Shown piece by piece: positions 45,236 through 54,249 of a stretch of 64,000 nt of DNA. A program made the translations under genes and the position numbers. Under the pieces are notes generated by a model. That model was given only the letters and a program-made list of their open reading frames with translations. It searched no databases and was not told the DNA's origin. Position 1 is the stretch's first letter; every line of letters begins with the position of its first letter. The DNA lies in contig NZ_BCWV01000009.1 in assembly GCF_001894765.1 (NCBI RefSeq), positions 1 through 64,000 of the forward strand. The letters run 5' to 3'. Source of the stretch: Rhodococcoides corynebacterioides NBRC 14404. GTDB taxonomy: Bacteria; Actinomycetota; Actinomycetes; Mycobacteriales; Mycobacteriaceae.

Positions 45236-48200
45236 ATGAGCGGAACCACGTCCGCCGAGCAGAGCGCGGCAGACCCGAGCGCTGTGCAGACCGGCGCCGA
45301 CGATCGGCGCGGCAGCTCCCGGTTGCTGTCCGCGACCGGCGCGATCGCGTTCGCGACGCTCTGCAGCCGGATCACCGGCTTCGTCAAACAGCTGCTCCTG
45401 GTCACCGTCCTCGGCGTCACCGTCGCGAGCTCGTACACCGTCGCCAGCCTGATTCCCAACATGATCGCGGAGTTGGTGCTGGGCGCGGTGCTGACGGCGA
45501 TCGTGGTCCCGGTCCTGGTCCGTGCGGAGTCCGAGGACGCGGACGGCGGTCGCGCGTTCGTCCGCCGCCTGTTCACGGCGGCGTTGACCATGCTGGTGAT
45601 CGCCGCCGTGCTGGCCACGGCCGCCGCGCCGCTGCTCACGCGCTACGTCTTCCTCTCGGACGACGGCCAGGTGAACACGGCCCTCACCACCGCCCTGCTG
45701 TTTCTCCTGCTGCCCGCCATCCTCTTCTACGGGCTGTCCGCGCTGTTCACGGCGATCCTCAACACCCGGCAGAACTTCAAGCCCGGGGCGTGGGCGCCGG
45801 TGCTCAACAACCTCGTGGTCCTCGCGGTCCTGGTCGTGTACCTCCTGATGCCCGGGGAGATCTCGCTCGATCCGGTGCGGATCAGCAACCCCAAACTGCT
45901 CGTCCTCGGCCTCGGCATCACCCTGGGCGTCGTGGTGCAGGCGACCAGCCTGATCCCGGCGCTGCGCCGCAACCACATCGATCTCCGCCCCCTGTGGGGA
46001 CTCGACGATCGACTGCGCCGCTTCGGTGGCATGGCCGTCGCGATCGTGCTCTACGTCGTGATCAGCCAGATCGGCATGGTCGTCGCCACTCGCATCTCCT
46101 CGCACGTCGACCCCGCCGGACCCGTCATCTACAACCAGGCCTGGATCCTGTTGCAGCTGCCCTACGGCGTTCTCGGCGTCACCGTGCTCACCGCGATCAT
46201 GCCGCGACTGAGCCGCAACGCCGCCGCCCGCGACGTCCCTGCCGTCGTCGACGATCTGTCCGTCGCCACCCGCCTGACCATGCTGGCCCTGGTCCCGGTG
46301 ATCGGCTTCCTCACCGTCGCCGGACCGCAGGTGGGCGAGGCGCTGTACGGCTACGGCAACTTCGGCAGCGCCGACGCCGCCCGGCTCGGCGAGGCGGTCA
46401 GCTGGTCCGCGTTCACCCTGGTGCCGTACTCGCTGGTGCTGATCCATCTCCGCGTCTTCTACGCGCGCGAACAGGCCTGGACCCCGACGTGGATCGTCCT
46501 CGGCATCACCGCCGTCAAGGTCGGTCTCTCCGCACTGGCCCCGCTCGTCGCCTCGTCGGACCGATCCGTGGTCCTGCTGCTCGGTGCGGCCAACGGCCTC
46601 GGCTACCTGACGGGCGCGATCATCGGCTGGATGCTCCTGCGCCGCACCCTCGGCGACCTGCGTCTCGACGGCGTCCGGCGCACCGTCGTCGTCACCGCCC
46701 TCGCCACGGCGGTCGGCATGCTCGCCGTGGTGCTGGCCGACACCCTGCTCGGTCTCGATCGCCTCACCGGGCCGGCCGCGTTGCTGCGCGTGCTCTTCGA
46801 CGGGGCCGTGATGCTGCTGGTCACCGGTCTCGGTCTCGTGCGAGCACGCATCCCCGAGATCGACGCCGTGACCGTCGCCGTGCGACGACGCCTCGGACGT
46901 GCGACACCGGCTCCCCCGGCGGACCCTCAGATGTTCGCCGAGACCGAGTTGATCCCCGCGATCGGCAGCCCCGATCTCCCGCCGGTGGGACGACCGACCG
47001 GCGGGTTCGGTCCGACGCCCCACGTCGGACCGCTCCCGTACCCTGTGGATCGTGAGGCCCCCGGGACGACCGGTGACCGAGGGTCGGTCCGACGGGTGCA
47101 GAACGTGCCCCCGGACGAATCCCTCACCACCATTCTCCCGGTGGTCCGCACCGGTTCCACCAGACGTGACGAAGGAGTGTCCGTGACCGACGACGAGGCG
47201 ACCCGGGGTCAGGCGACCCGGGACGACGGCCCCGCCCGGCCCGACGGCGGCGTGCACACCGACCGCACGGACGACGCCCCGACCACCGCGGATGCTCCGG
47301 CCACCGCGACCCCGACACCGGCGGCGACCCCGACGACCGACGACGCCGCCACCGACCCCGGTCGGGTCGTCGCGGACGAGGCGTCGACGGCTGCGGACGA
47401 CACCGCCTCGGCCGCCGGCGAGGCGTCGCTCGACCCGGCCACGACAGGCGTCGTGCCCGTCGGATCGCCACCGCTCCCGCCGGCCGTGCCCCCGACCGAC
47501 GCCCGGCGAGCCCCGCTGCGGGGGCCCACGCTGGTGCCGGGTGCCTCCGTCGCGGGCGGTCGCTACCGTCTGCTCGCGCCCCACGGCGGTGCCCGCGGCC
47601 TGAAGTTCTGGCAGGCCCACGACGTCAAGCTCGACCGCGAAGTGGCGCTCACCTTCGTCGATGCCGAGCAGCGTGCCGACGGTGGTGCCGACGACACCCG
47701 AGGCGACGGCCCCCAGGCCGTGCTCTCGCGGACGTTGCGGCTCGGCCGGATCTCCTCACCGGGCCTGGCCCGCGTACTCGACGTGGTGCGCGGCAGCTCC
47801 GGCGGCATCGTCGTCGCCGAGTGGACGCGGGGTCGGTCCCTGCGGGAGATGGCCGACACCACGCCGTCGCCGCTCGGGGCGGCCAATGCCATCAAGTCCC
47901 TCGCCGCAGCCGCGGAGCAGGCCCATCGCAGCGGTGGCGCCCTGTCCATCGACCATCCCGATCGGGTGCGGATCAGCGTCAAGGGCGACGCGGTGCTGGC
48001 GTTCCCGGCCACGTTCGCCGACGCCGACCCGAGCTCCGACGTCCGCGGCCTGGGCGCGATGCTCTACGCACTCGTGACCGCCCGATGGCCGCTCGGCGAC
48101 GCACGCGAGACCGGATCGGTCGGCGGCATGGCGCTGGCCGACCGCACCGCGGCGGGAGCGCCCGTCGACCCGCGTGAGATCCGCTCCGACATCCCGTTCG

Positions 48201-49024
48201 AGGTGTCCGCCGTCGCCGTTCGCGCCCTCGAGCAGAACAGCGGCATCCGCACGGCCGCGACGGTGCAGCACATCCTGGGCCAGGCGGCCGTCGTCAACGA
48301 GAAGACCGACTACATCCCGGCCCTGCGCCTCGGCCAACGGCCGCCGGGCGCGACGGGTCATGCCCTCGCCGATCCCGACGAGCCGGACGCCAAGTCCAAC
48401 CGCACGCTGATCGTGCTGGCGGGACTCGGTGCTCTCACGGTCCTGGTCCTCGGGCTCGTGGGGTGGTGGCTGGCGAACCTGCTCGCCGGCGGTGGGACGG
48501 ACGAGCCGCTGACCGAGCAGAACTTCGGCCTGACCACCTCCGCGGTCGCGCCCGCGGACCCGGGGGGATCGGCTGCGCCCGCGGCGCCCGCCCCGGTGGC
48601 CATCTCCTCGGTGGAGGTCTTCTCCCCGCAGGGCACGGCCGACAGTCCCGCCACCGTCGACAACGTGCTCGACAACGATCCGGCGACCGTGTGGCAGACG
48701 GACTCGTACTTCAACCCGTTCCCATCCCTCAAGAGCGGAGTCGGCATCCTGGCCACGCTCGACGGCGACGTGACCCCCGCCTCGGTGTCGATCGACTCGC
48801 CGTCGCCGGGCACGGTGGTGGAGATCCGGAGTGCGTCGTCGGCGTCGCCCACGCTGGACGACACCCAGGTGATCGGTCAGGCCACGCTGGGCAACGGCCG
48901 CACCGACATCGCCGTCACCCCGGACGGGCCCACGGAGTACCTGCTGGTGTGGATCACGGATCTCAGCACGCAGGGTGGCCGCAATCAGAGCTCGATCGCG
49001 GACATCACCGTCACCGCGGGCTGA
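45236..49024 (+). CDS. murJ: MurJ lipid II flippase fused to pseudokinase domain
   Basis: 1262 residues. About 14 helices (roughly 30-545) form MurJ (MviN), which moves lipid II outward. Then a disordered Pro/Thr/Asp-rich linker (about 560-760), a protein-kinase-like domain (about 775-1030) lacking the active residues (VALTFV replaces VAIK; no HRD or DFG seen), a helix (about 1060-1085) and an extracellular discoidin/NPCBM-like domain (about 1120-1262). The pseudokinase is phosphorylated by PknB and recruits FhaA in mycobacteria. ATG 45236 is used. Confidence 0.94.
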   Translation: MSGTTSAEQSAADPSAVQTGADDRRGSSRLLSATGAIAFATLCSRITGFVKQLLLVTVLGVTVASSYTVASLIPNMIAELVLGAVLTAIVVPVLVRAESEDADGGRAFVRRLFTAALTMLVIAAVLATAAAPLLTRYVFLSDDGQVNTALTTALLFLLLPAILFYGLSALFTAILNTRQNFKPGAWAPVLNNLVVLAVLVVYLLMPGEISLDPVRISNPKLLVLGLGITLGVVVQATSLIPALRRNHIDLRPLWGLDDRLRRFGGMAVAIVLYVVISQIGMVVATRISSHVDPAGPVIYNQAWILLQLPYGVLGVTVLTAIMPRLSRNAAARDVPAVVDDLSVATRLTMLALVPVIGFLTVAGPQVGEALYGYGNFGSADAARLGEAVSWSAFTLVPYSLVLIHLRVFYAREQAWTPTWIVLGITAVKVGLSALAPLVASSDRSVVLLLGAANGLGYLTGAIIGWMLLRRTLGDLRLDGVRRTVVVTALATAVGMLAVVLADTLLGLDRLTGPAALLRVLFDGAVMLLVTGLGLVRARIPEIDAVTVAVRRRLGRATPAPPADPQMFAETELIPAIGSPDLPPVGRPTGGFGPTPHVGPLPYPVDREAPGTTGDRGSVRRVQNVPPDESLTTILPVVRTGSTRRDEGVSVTDDEATRGQATRDDGPARPDGGVHTDRTDDAPTTADAPATATPTPAATPTTDDAATDPGRVVADEASTAADDTASAAGEASLDPATTGVVPVGSPPLPPAVPPTDARRAPLRGPTLVPGASVAGGRYRLLAPHGGARGLKFWQAHDVKLDREVALTFVDAEQRADGGADDTRGDGPQAVLSRTLRLGRISSPGLARVLDVVRGSSGGIVVAEWTRGRSLREMADTTPSPLGAANAIKSLAAAAEQAHRSGGALSIDHPDRVRISVKGDAVLAFPATFADADPSSDVRGLGAMLYALVTARWPLGDARETGSVGGMALADRTAAGAPVDPREIRSDIPFEVSAVAVRALEQNSGIRTAATVQHILGQAAVVNEKTDYIPALRLGQRPPGATGHALADPDEPDAKSNRTLIVLAGLGALTVLVLGLVGWWLANLLAGGGTDEPLTEQNFGLTTSAVAPADPGGSAAPAAPAPVAISSVEVFSPQGTADSPATVDNVLDNDPATVWQTDSYFNPFPSLKSGVGILATLDGDVTPASVSIDSPSPGTVVEIRSASSASPTLDDTQVIGQATLGNGRTDIAVTPDGPTEYLLVWITDLSTQGGRNQSSIADITVTAG

Positions 49025-49032
49025 TCGTTCGG

Positions 49033-49049
49033 CCACGCATCGTGCGTGG
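49033..49049 (+). terminator. Small hairpin after murJ
   Basis: CCACGCA-TCG-TGCGTGG, a 7-bp stem and 3-nt loop, 9 bp after the murJ stop; short for a terminator and could be partial read-through into sigM. Confidence 0.45.
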
Positions 49050-49105
49050 TCACAAGCATGTCGTCGTACCGCCAGGACGGTTCGGTTCTCGGCTAGTCTC
49101 CGCGC

Positions 49106-49798
49106 GTGCGACTCATGGGGGGAGTCGCCGGGGGTGACGCCACGGACGGCGAGCTGCTGGCGGCACATATCGCGGGGGACAGGACGGCATTCGCCGTCCT
49201 GGTCCGCCGTCATCAGGATCATCTGTGGATCACGGCACGGCGGGCGAGCTACTCCGCCGAGGACGCCGCCGACGCCCTGCAGGACGCACTGCTCAGCGCT
49301 CATCGGACCGCCCACTCGTTCCGGGCCGACGCCGCCGTCCGCAGTTGGCTCCACCGCATCGTGGTCAACGCCTGCCTCGACCGAATCCGGCGCAACCGGG
49401 TCCGCCCCACCGTCCCGCTGGACGACGACGTGCGCGAACCGCGGGATCCGTCCGACCACTACGCCGATCTGGACCTGTCGATGGTGGTCGAGCGGGCGCT
49501 GTTCACCCTCCCTCCCGACCAGCGAGCGGCCATCGTGGCCGTCGACATGGAGGGCTACTCCGTCGCCGACGCCGCGGCCGCGCTGGGGGTGCCCACGGGG
49601 ACCATCAAGAGCCGCTGCGCACGTGGACGGCAGAAGCTCGCCGAAGTCCTGCGGACGGTCCGAACGGACGACGGCGGCGGCCAGGATCTGCACTTCACCG
49701 CTGTCTCGGATGTCGGGATGTCCGCCCCCGGGCCCTCGCGGCCGACTCGGCCGACGGCGGGAACCGAATCCCGCGGCGATGCGTCCAAGAGGGCATGA
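49106..49798 (+). CDS. sigM: ECF RNA polymerase sigma factor SigM
   Basis: 230 residues. Region 2 (RRASYSAEDAADALQDALLSAH, core binding and -10) and region 4 (LPPDQRAAIVAVDMEGYSVADAAAALGVPTGTIKSRCARGRQKL, -35 recognition) are intact; a C-terminal 45-residue extension is polar. GTG 49106 used; an ATG four codons later is possible. The stop overlaps the anti-sigma gene (ATGA), and its position between murJ and trxB matches SigM of M. tuberculosis. Confidence 0.93.
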   Translation: MRLMGGVAGGDATDGELLAAHIAGDRTAFAVLVRRHQDHLWITARRASYSAEDAADALQDALLSAHRTAHSFRADAAVRSWLHRIVVNACLDRIRRNRVRPTVPLDDDVREPRDPSDHYADLDLSMVVERALFTLPPDQRAAIVAVDMEGYSVADAAAALGVPTGTIKSRCARGRQKLAEVLRTVRTDDGGGQDLHFTAVSDVGMSAPGPSRPTRPTAGTESRGDASKRA

Positions 49799-50472
49799 CC
49801 AGTGACGGCGGGCGGCCCGGCGAGCCGGCGGGGCACCCCGCACCCGGGCACGACGAGCTCGCCGACCTGCACGCCGGAGCCCTGTCCGACGCCGACGCCG
49901 CACGCCTGCGTCCACGCATCCTGGCCTCGCGGGAGAGCAGGGAGTACCTGAGGAGCTTGGACGAGGTGCAGCGCCTCCTCCGTGAGCGCGGAACCGATCT
50001 TCACGCCGGAGCACCCATTCCGCCCGCGGTGGAGGAGCAACTCCACGCGGCACTCGCCTGCGCACCCTCCTCCGGACTCTCGCGCCGGCACGCGCTCGGC
50101 GCCGCCGCGGCGGCCGTGGCTCTCGTGATCGGTGTCGGTGCCCTCGCCACGTGGTGGCCACGGGGTGACCCTGCGTCGACGACGGTGGCCGCGCCCGGTT
50201 CCGTCGTCACCCGCACGGACGTGGCGACGCTGATCGGTCGGCGCGACGACGGCCCACTGGCCGATCCGTCGACACTCGCGGCGTGTCTCGCCGCCAACGG
50301 GGTGGCCGCCGAGACTCGAGTTCTGGGGTCCGGGCCGGTCACGCTCGACGGGCGGGAGGCGACGCTGGTGGTTCTGCCCGGTACGACGCCGGGTGCGCTG
50401 GTCGCCCTGGCCGTCGGCCCTCGCTGCGGGCCCGGATTTCCCGACACCGTCGCGCGGGCGGACATCGGCTGA
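49795..50472 (+). CDS. Anti-sigma-M factor (RsmA-like)
   Basis: 225 residues. N-terminal cytoplasmic domain (about 1-90, with HDELADLHAGALSDADAARL, an anti-sigma-like segment) followed by one membrane helix (about 102-122, ALGAAAAAVALVIGVGALATWW) and an extracytoplasmic C-terminal domain. ATG 49795 overlaps the sigM stop, the usual arrangement for an ECF factor and its inhibitor. Release mechanism cannot be read here. Confidence 0.87.
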   Translation: MTSDGGRPGEPAGHPAPGHDELADLHAGALSDADAARLRPRILASRESREYLRSLDEVQRLLRERGTDLHAGAPIPPAVEEQLHAALACAPSSGLSRRHALGAAAAAVALVIGVGALATWWPRGDPASTTVAAPGSVVTRTDVATLIGRRDDGPLADPSTLAACLAANGVAAETRVLGSGPVTLDGREATLVVLPGTTPGALVALAVGPRCGPGFPDTVARADIG

Positions 50473-50475
50473 CCG

Positions 50476-50502
50476 GGGAACAATCGCCGCTGACCTAGTG
50501 TT
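50476..50502 (+). promoter_or_regulatory. SigR/SigH-type promoter for trxBA
   Basis: GGGAACA (50476-50482) followed after 16 bp by TGTT (50499-50502), i.e. GGAAC-N18-GTT, fits the disulfide-stress sigma consensus of Streptomyces SigR and mycobacterial SigH. It lies 80 bp before the trxB ATG. Confidence 0.7.
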
Positions 50503-50582
50503 GAGGCGATCACGGGCGGTGCACCACGTGTGCCCTGCCGACCGCGTCCTCGTACGCGGCACCCTCACCACGGAAGGCGAAG

Positions 50583-51572
50583 ATGACGACTTCGGACATC
50601 CACGACCTGATCATCGTCGGGTCCGGCCCCGCCGGATACACCGCGGCGGTCTATGCGGCCCGCGCGGAGCTGAAGCCGCTGGTGTTCGAGGGCACCCAGT
50701 TCGGTGGCGCTCTCATGACCACCACCGAGGTGGAGAACTTCCCCGGCTTCCGCGACGGCATCATGGGCCCCGACCTCATGGAGCAGATGCGCGAGCAGGC
50801 CCAGCGCTTCGGAGCCGACATCCGCACCGAGGACGTCGAGGCTCTCGACCTGACCGGCGACGTCAAGACCGTCACCGTCGACGGGACCGTCCACTCCGCG
50901 CGCGCGATCATCCTGGCGATGGGCGCCGCTGCCCGCTACCTGGGCGTTCCCGGCGAGCAGGAACTGCTGGGCCGGGGCGTGTCCGCCTGCGCCACCTGCG
51001 ACGGCTTCTTCTTCCGTGACCAGGACATCGCCGTCATCGGCGGCGGCGACTCGGCAATGGAGGAAGCGACCTTCCTCACGCGGTTCGCGCGCTCGGTCAC
51101 CATCGTCCACCGCCGCGAGGAGTTCCGCGCCTCCCGGATCATGCTCGAGCGGGCCAAGAGCAACGAGAAGATCTCCTTCGTCACCAACGCCGAGGTGCTC
51201 GAGATGCAGGGTGACACCGGCATCACCGGCCTGAAGATCAAGGACACCGTCACCGGCGAGGAGCGCGTGCTCGACGTGACCGGCATCTTCGTCGCCATCG
51301 GTCACGATCCCCGGTCCGAACTCGTCCGCGGTCAGGTCGACCTGGACGACGACGGCTACGTACGAGTCCAGGCCCCCACCACGGCCACCTCGATCGACGG
51401 CGTCTTCGCCGCGGGTGACCTGGTGGACCACGTGTACCAGCAGGCGATCACCGCCGCGGGCACCGGTTGCTCGGCTTCCATCGACGCCGAGCGGTGGCTC
51501 GCCGAGCAGGGCGAGATCACCGAGAACACGGTCGAGAACGCCGACCGCGACGTCGACGCCGTGAGCGTCTGA
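50583..51572 (+). CDS. trxB: Thioredoxin reductase
   Basis: 329 residues, NADPH-dependent flavoenzyme. FAD site [18 protein letters not shown], redox pair CATC in [16 protein letters not shown] site [13 protein letters not shown], and FAD segment [26 protein letters not shown] 50583 follows GGAAGG. A SigR/SigH-like promoter precedes it; trxA lies 48 bp downstream. Confidence 0.97.
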   Translation: MTTSDIHDLIIVGSGPAGYTAAVYAARAELKPLVFEGTQFGGALMTTTEVENFPGFRDGIMGPDLMEQMREQAQRFGADIRTEDVEALDLTGDVKTVTVDGTVHSARAIILAMGAAARYLGVPGEQELLGRGVSACATCDGFFFRDQDIAVIGGGDSAMEEATFLTRFARSVTIVHRREEFRASRIMLERAKSNEKISFVTNAEVLEMQGDTGITGLKIKDTVTGEERVLDVTGIFVAIGHDPRSELVRGQVDLDDDGYVRVQAPTTATSIDGVFAAGDLVDHVYQQAITAAGTGCSASIDAERWLAEQGEITENTVENADRDVDAVSV

Positions 51573-51620
51573 CCCCCACCCCTGTAGTTCGTCCACCCGA
51601 CCCCCTCGATGGAGAAGCGC

Positions 51621-51953
51621 ATGTCCGACACCAATACCGTCACCATCAGCGACGACACCTTCGGTTCCGAGGTCCTGCAGAGCGAGAAGCCCGTGCTCGT
51701 GGACTTCTGGGCCACCTGGTGCGGCCCGTGCAAGATGGTCGCCCCGGTGCTCGACGAGATCGCCGGTGAGCACGGAGACAAGCTGACCGTCGCCAAGCTC
51801 GACATCGACGCCAACCCGAAGGCCGCGCGGGACTTCAAGGTCATGTCGATCCCGACCATGATCCTGTTCAAGGGCGGCGAGCCCGTGAAGACGATCGTCG
51901 GCGCCAAGGGCAAGGCCGCGCTCCTGCGCGACCTCGAGGACGTCCTGTCCTGA
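51621..51953 (+). CDS. trxA: Thioredoxin
   Basis: 110 residues, active-site WCGPCK, cis-Pro in SIPTM and FKGGEPVKTIVGA intact. ATG 51621 has GGAG 10 bp upstream; another ATG four codons earlier (51609) lacks a ribosome site. Reduced by the adjacent TrxB. A strong hairpin follows. Confidence 0.97.
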   Translation: MSDTNTVTISDDTFGSEVLQSEKPVLVDFWATWCGPCKMVAPVLDEIAGEHGDKLTVAKLDIDANPKAARDFKVMSIPTMILFKGGEPVKTIVGAKGKAALLRDLEDVLS

Positions 51954-51972
51954 CTGCTCGATCTGCTGCGTT

Positions 51973-52009
51973 CACGACGCCCGGTGTGCGCGACACGCCG
52001 GGCGTCGTG
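51973..52009 (+). terminator. Hairpin terminator after trxBA
   Basis: 12-bp perfect stem CACGACGCCCGG (51973-51984) / CCGGGCGTCGTG (51998-52009) with a 13-nt loop, 19 bp after the trxA stop. Confidence 0.88.
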
Positions 52010-52123
52010 CCGTAGGCGGTCCCGACGATTGTCGGGCGCGCATCATCGTCTGAGACAATCGGACGGTTGGACACGACGGGCCGAGTCCGTCGTCCGGTGG
52101 ACACGAGGAAAGGGCCGAACAGC

Positions 52124-53314
52124 ATGAAACCACTCCGTCACGGCGATCACGGTCCGGCCGTCGCGGAGATCAGGGACATTTTGAGCACCCTCGGTTTCCT
52201 GGCTCCCCTCGATGCGGCACGCGGTGGTACCGGCGCGACATGGACCGAACCCGACGTCACCTTCGACGTCCGTCTGGACGAGGCCGTCCGGGCATTCCAG
52301 CAGCAACGCGGCCTGCTGGTGACCGGCGAGGTGGACACCGCCACCTACCGGTCCATCAAGGAAGCGTCTTTCCGACTCGGCGCGCGCACGCTGATCTACC
52401 AGCTCGCAGCGCCGCTCTACGGCGACGACGTCGCCACCCTGCAGCGCCGTCTGCAGGACCTGGGCTTCTACGACGGCCGCGTCGACGGCTTCTTCGGCGC
52501 TCGGACCCACGAGAGTCTGTCGTCGTTCCAGGAAGAGATCGGACTGTCGGCCGACGGCATCTGTGGGCCGGCCACGTTGCGCGCGCTCGAGCTGCTGGGC
52601 CCGCGCGTCACGGGTGGCTCACCGCATGCCATCTCCGAGGAGGAACTGGTCCGCAGCTCCGGACCCCAACTCACGGGCAAGCGCATCGTCATCGATCCCG
52701 GCCTGGGCGGCGACAACACCGGTGCCGTGGTCACCACCGCCGACGGAACGACCACCGAGGAGGCCATCCTCTGGGACCTGGCCGGTCGGCTCGAGGGGCG
52801 CATGGCCGCCACCGGGATGGAGACCTACCTCTCCCGTGCGCGCGGCACGGATCCGAGTACCGCGCAGCGAGCCGAGACGGCCAACTCCATCGGTGCGGAC
52901 CTGATGATCTCGCTGCGATGCAGCACCCACACCAGCCCGGTGGCGCACGGCGTCGCGAGCTTCCACTTCGGCAACTCCCACGGTTCTGCCTCGCTCATCG
53001 GCCAGGTACTCACCGGGTACATCCAGCGTGAGATCGTGGCTCGAACGTCGTTGCAGGACTGCCGTTCTCACGGTCGCACGTGGGATCTCCTGCGCCTGAC
53101 CAACATGCCGACGGTTCAGCTCGACCTCGGCTATCTCAGCAACGATCACGACGTCGCGGTGCTCACCGACCCACGCCAGCGCGACATCGTCGCCGAGGCG
53201 ATTCTGGTGGCGGTGAAGCGCCTCTACCTGCTCGGCCAGGACGATCAGCCGACCGGAACGTTCACGTTCGCGGAACTGCTCGCCTACGAGTTGGCCGCGT
53301 CCGAACGGGCCTGA
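52124..53314 (+). CDS. cwlM: CwlM, peptidoglycan regulator with degenerate amidase_3 domain
   Basis: 396 residues. Two N-terminal peptidoglycan-binding domains (LRHGDHGPAVAEIRDILSTLG; LYGDDVATLQRRLQDLGFY) precede an N-acetylmuramoyl-L-alanine amidase fold (KRIVIDPGLGG). The usual DPGHGG His and the HAN-type His are replaced (DPGLGG, LRCSTHT), so zinc binding looks lost. In mycobacteria CwlM is a cytoplasmic activator of MurA and is phosphorylated by PknB in the C-terminal TGTFTFAELL segment, conserved here. ATG 52124 has AGGAAAGG upstream; TTG 52067 is an alternative. No signal peptide. Confidence 0.92.
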   Translation: MKPLRHGDHGPAVAEIRDILSTLGFLAPLDAARGGTGATWTEPDVTFDVRLDEAVRAFQQQRGLLVTGEVDTATYRSIKEASFRLGARTLIYQLAAPLYGDDVATLQRRLQDLGFYDGRVDGFFGARTHESLSSFQEEIGLSADGICGPATLRALELLGPRVTGGSPHAISEEELVRSSGPQLTGKRIVIDPGLGGDNTGAVVTTADGTTTEEAILWDLAGRLEGRMAATGMETYLSRARGTDPSTAQRAETANSIGADLMISLRCSTHTSPVAHGVASFHFGNSHGSASLIGQVLTGYIQREIVARTSLQDCRSHGRTWDLLRLTNMPTVQLDLGYLSNDHDVAVLTDPRQRDIVAEAILVAVKRLYLLGQDDQPTGTFTFAELLAYELAASERA

Positions 53315-53321
53315 GCGCCGC

Positions 53322-54038
53322 TCACCGCGCGCCGACGGGCACCCGGGCGTCCTGCTCCACCACTGTGATCGCGGCGGCCTCGAGCAGGCGGTCCAGCGCG
53401 GCTTCCACGTCTTCTTTCCACCCGTGGTCCCGGTCGAGTTCGAGTCGAAGTCGGGGAAACCGGTGGTGCGGAGCGATGACCTCGAAACCGTACTTCTCGA
53501 GATAAGCCGCGTCGGTCATGCACGTGGCCGGACTGCAGGGCGCGGCGGACCGACCGTCGGGTACCACCACCGCGTCCTCGTCGGTGCGCCGCAACCCGAA
53601 CGACTCGAGCGCGCGGACACCACGGTTGATCAGATCGCGGACCACCGCACCGAGCAGGGCGTCACGGACGTCGTCGGCGTGGCCGGCGTCGTCGATCGGC
53701 GGGGTGGAGAGCGATGTCAGGAGTACGGCGTCCGGACTGACAGGCGCGGTGGGGAAGTGGGTCACCCGAGGCACCGAGTCCGGCGGGGCGTACAACGCAC
53801 ACCCGATCGCATCCGACGACGCCGGTACCGCCGAGTCCGTGCCGCCCGTGGCCACCTGTCCGCACGGACCCCACTGGAGCATCAGCATGGACAGCCATGC
53901 TTCCTTCTCGAACTCCGGATCGAGTGCATCGACCACGACGTCGGCGGTCGGGTCCATCGTCCAGAAGGCGCACCGCCGATCGTGCGCCGGGAGCGCATCG
54001 AAGCCGCCGAGTGTGAGTGTGGAAACGACGATGGACAC
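53322..54038 (-). CDS. Conserved hypothetical protein (Rv3916c-like)
   Basis: 238 residues. LTLGGFDALPAHDRRCAFW, DPEFEKEAWLSMLMLQWGPCGQVA, GCALYAPPDSVPR and PVSPDAVLLTSL form a GNAT-like acyltransferase pattern; MTDAAYLEKYGFEVIAPHHRFPRLRLELDR is a strongly conserved end. In mycobacteria it also lies between cwlM and parB. GTG 54038 fits family starts. Acetyltransferase activity is inferred only. Confidence 0.85.
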   Translation of the reverse strand: MSIVVSTLTLGGFDALPAHDRRCAFWTMDPTADVVVDALDPEFEKEAWLSMLMLQWGPCGQVATGGTDSAVPASSDAIGCALYAPPDSVPRVTHFPTAPVSPDAVLLTSLSTPPIDDAGHADDVRDALLGAVVRDLINRGVRALESFGLRRTDEDAVVVPDGRSAAPCSPATCMTDAAYLEKYGFEVIAPHHRFPRLRLELDRDHGWKEDVEAALDRLLEAAAITVVEQDARVPVGAR

Positions 54039-54159
54039 GCGTGGACTCACCCTCCGTACCCCGACGCGCGAAGCCGGCGGGCCTCGCACCGATGTGACGC
54101 ACTTCAGAATAGGCGATGGTCGCCATTGTTCCGTGGACGGGCAGCCGAGCATCCGAATC

Positions 54160-54212
54160 CGTTGTGACACAACGTATTAGGCGCCGGGGGACGTCATAAC
54201 GTCACAGTGACG
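54160..54212. promoter_or_regulatory. Two perfect palindromes between parB and the Rv3916c-like gene
   Basis: CGTTGTG-A-CACAACG (54160-54174) and CGTCAC-A-GTGACG (54200-54212). Both have 1-nt centres, unlike usual terminators, and lie upstream of the minus-strand Rv3916c-like gene and downstream of parB. They may be operators. Confidence 0.5.
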
Positions 54213-54249
54213 AATCGACCTGGTGTCCCGGCACCGACGATTCCTGCGA

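Noticed and set aside
45134..47620. 828-codon open frame on the minus strand
   Set aside because: Antisense of murJ; composition is low-complexity Gly/Arg/Asp/His and it lacks a ribosome site.
52067..52123. TTG 52067 as cwlM start
   Set aside because: No ribosome site; ATG 52124 has AGGAAAGG. Kept only as an alternative because mycobacterial CwlM has a slightly longer N-terminus.
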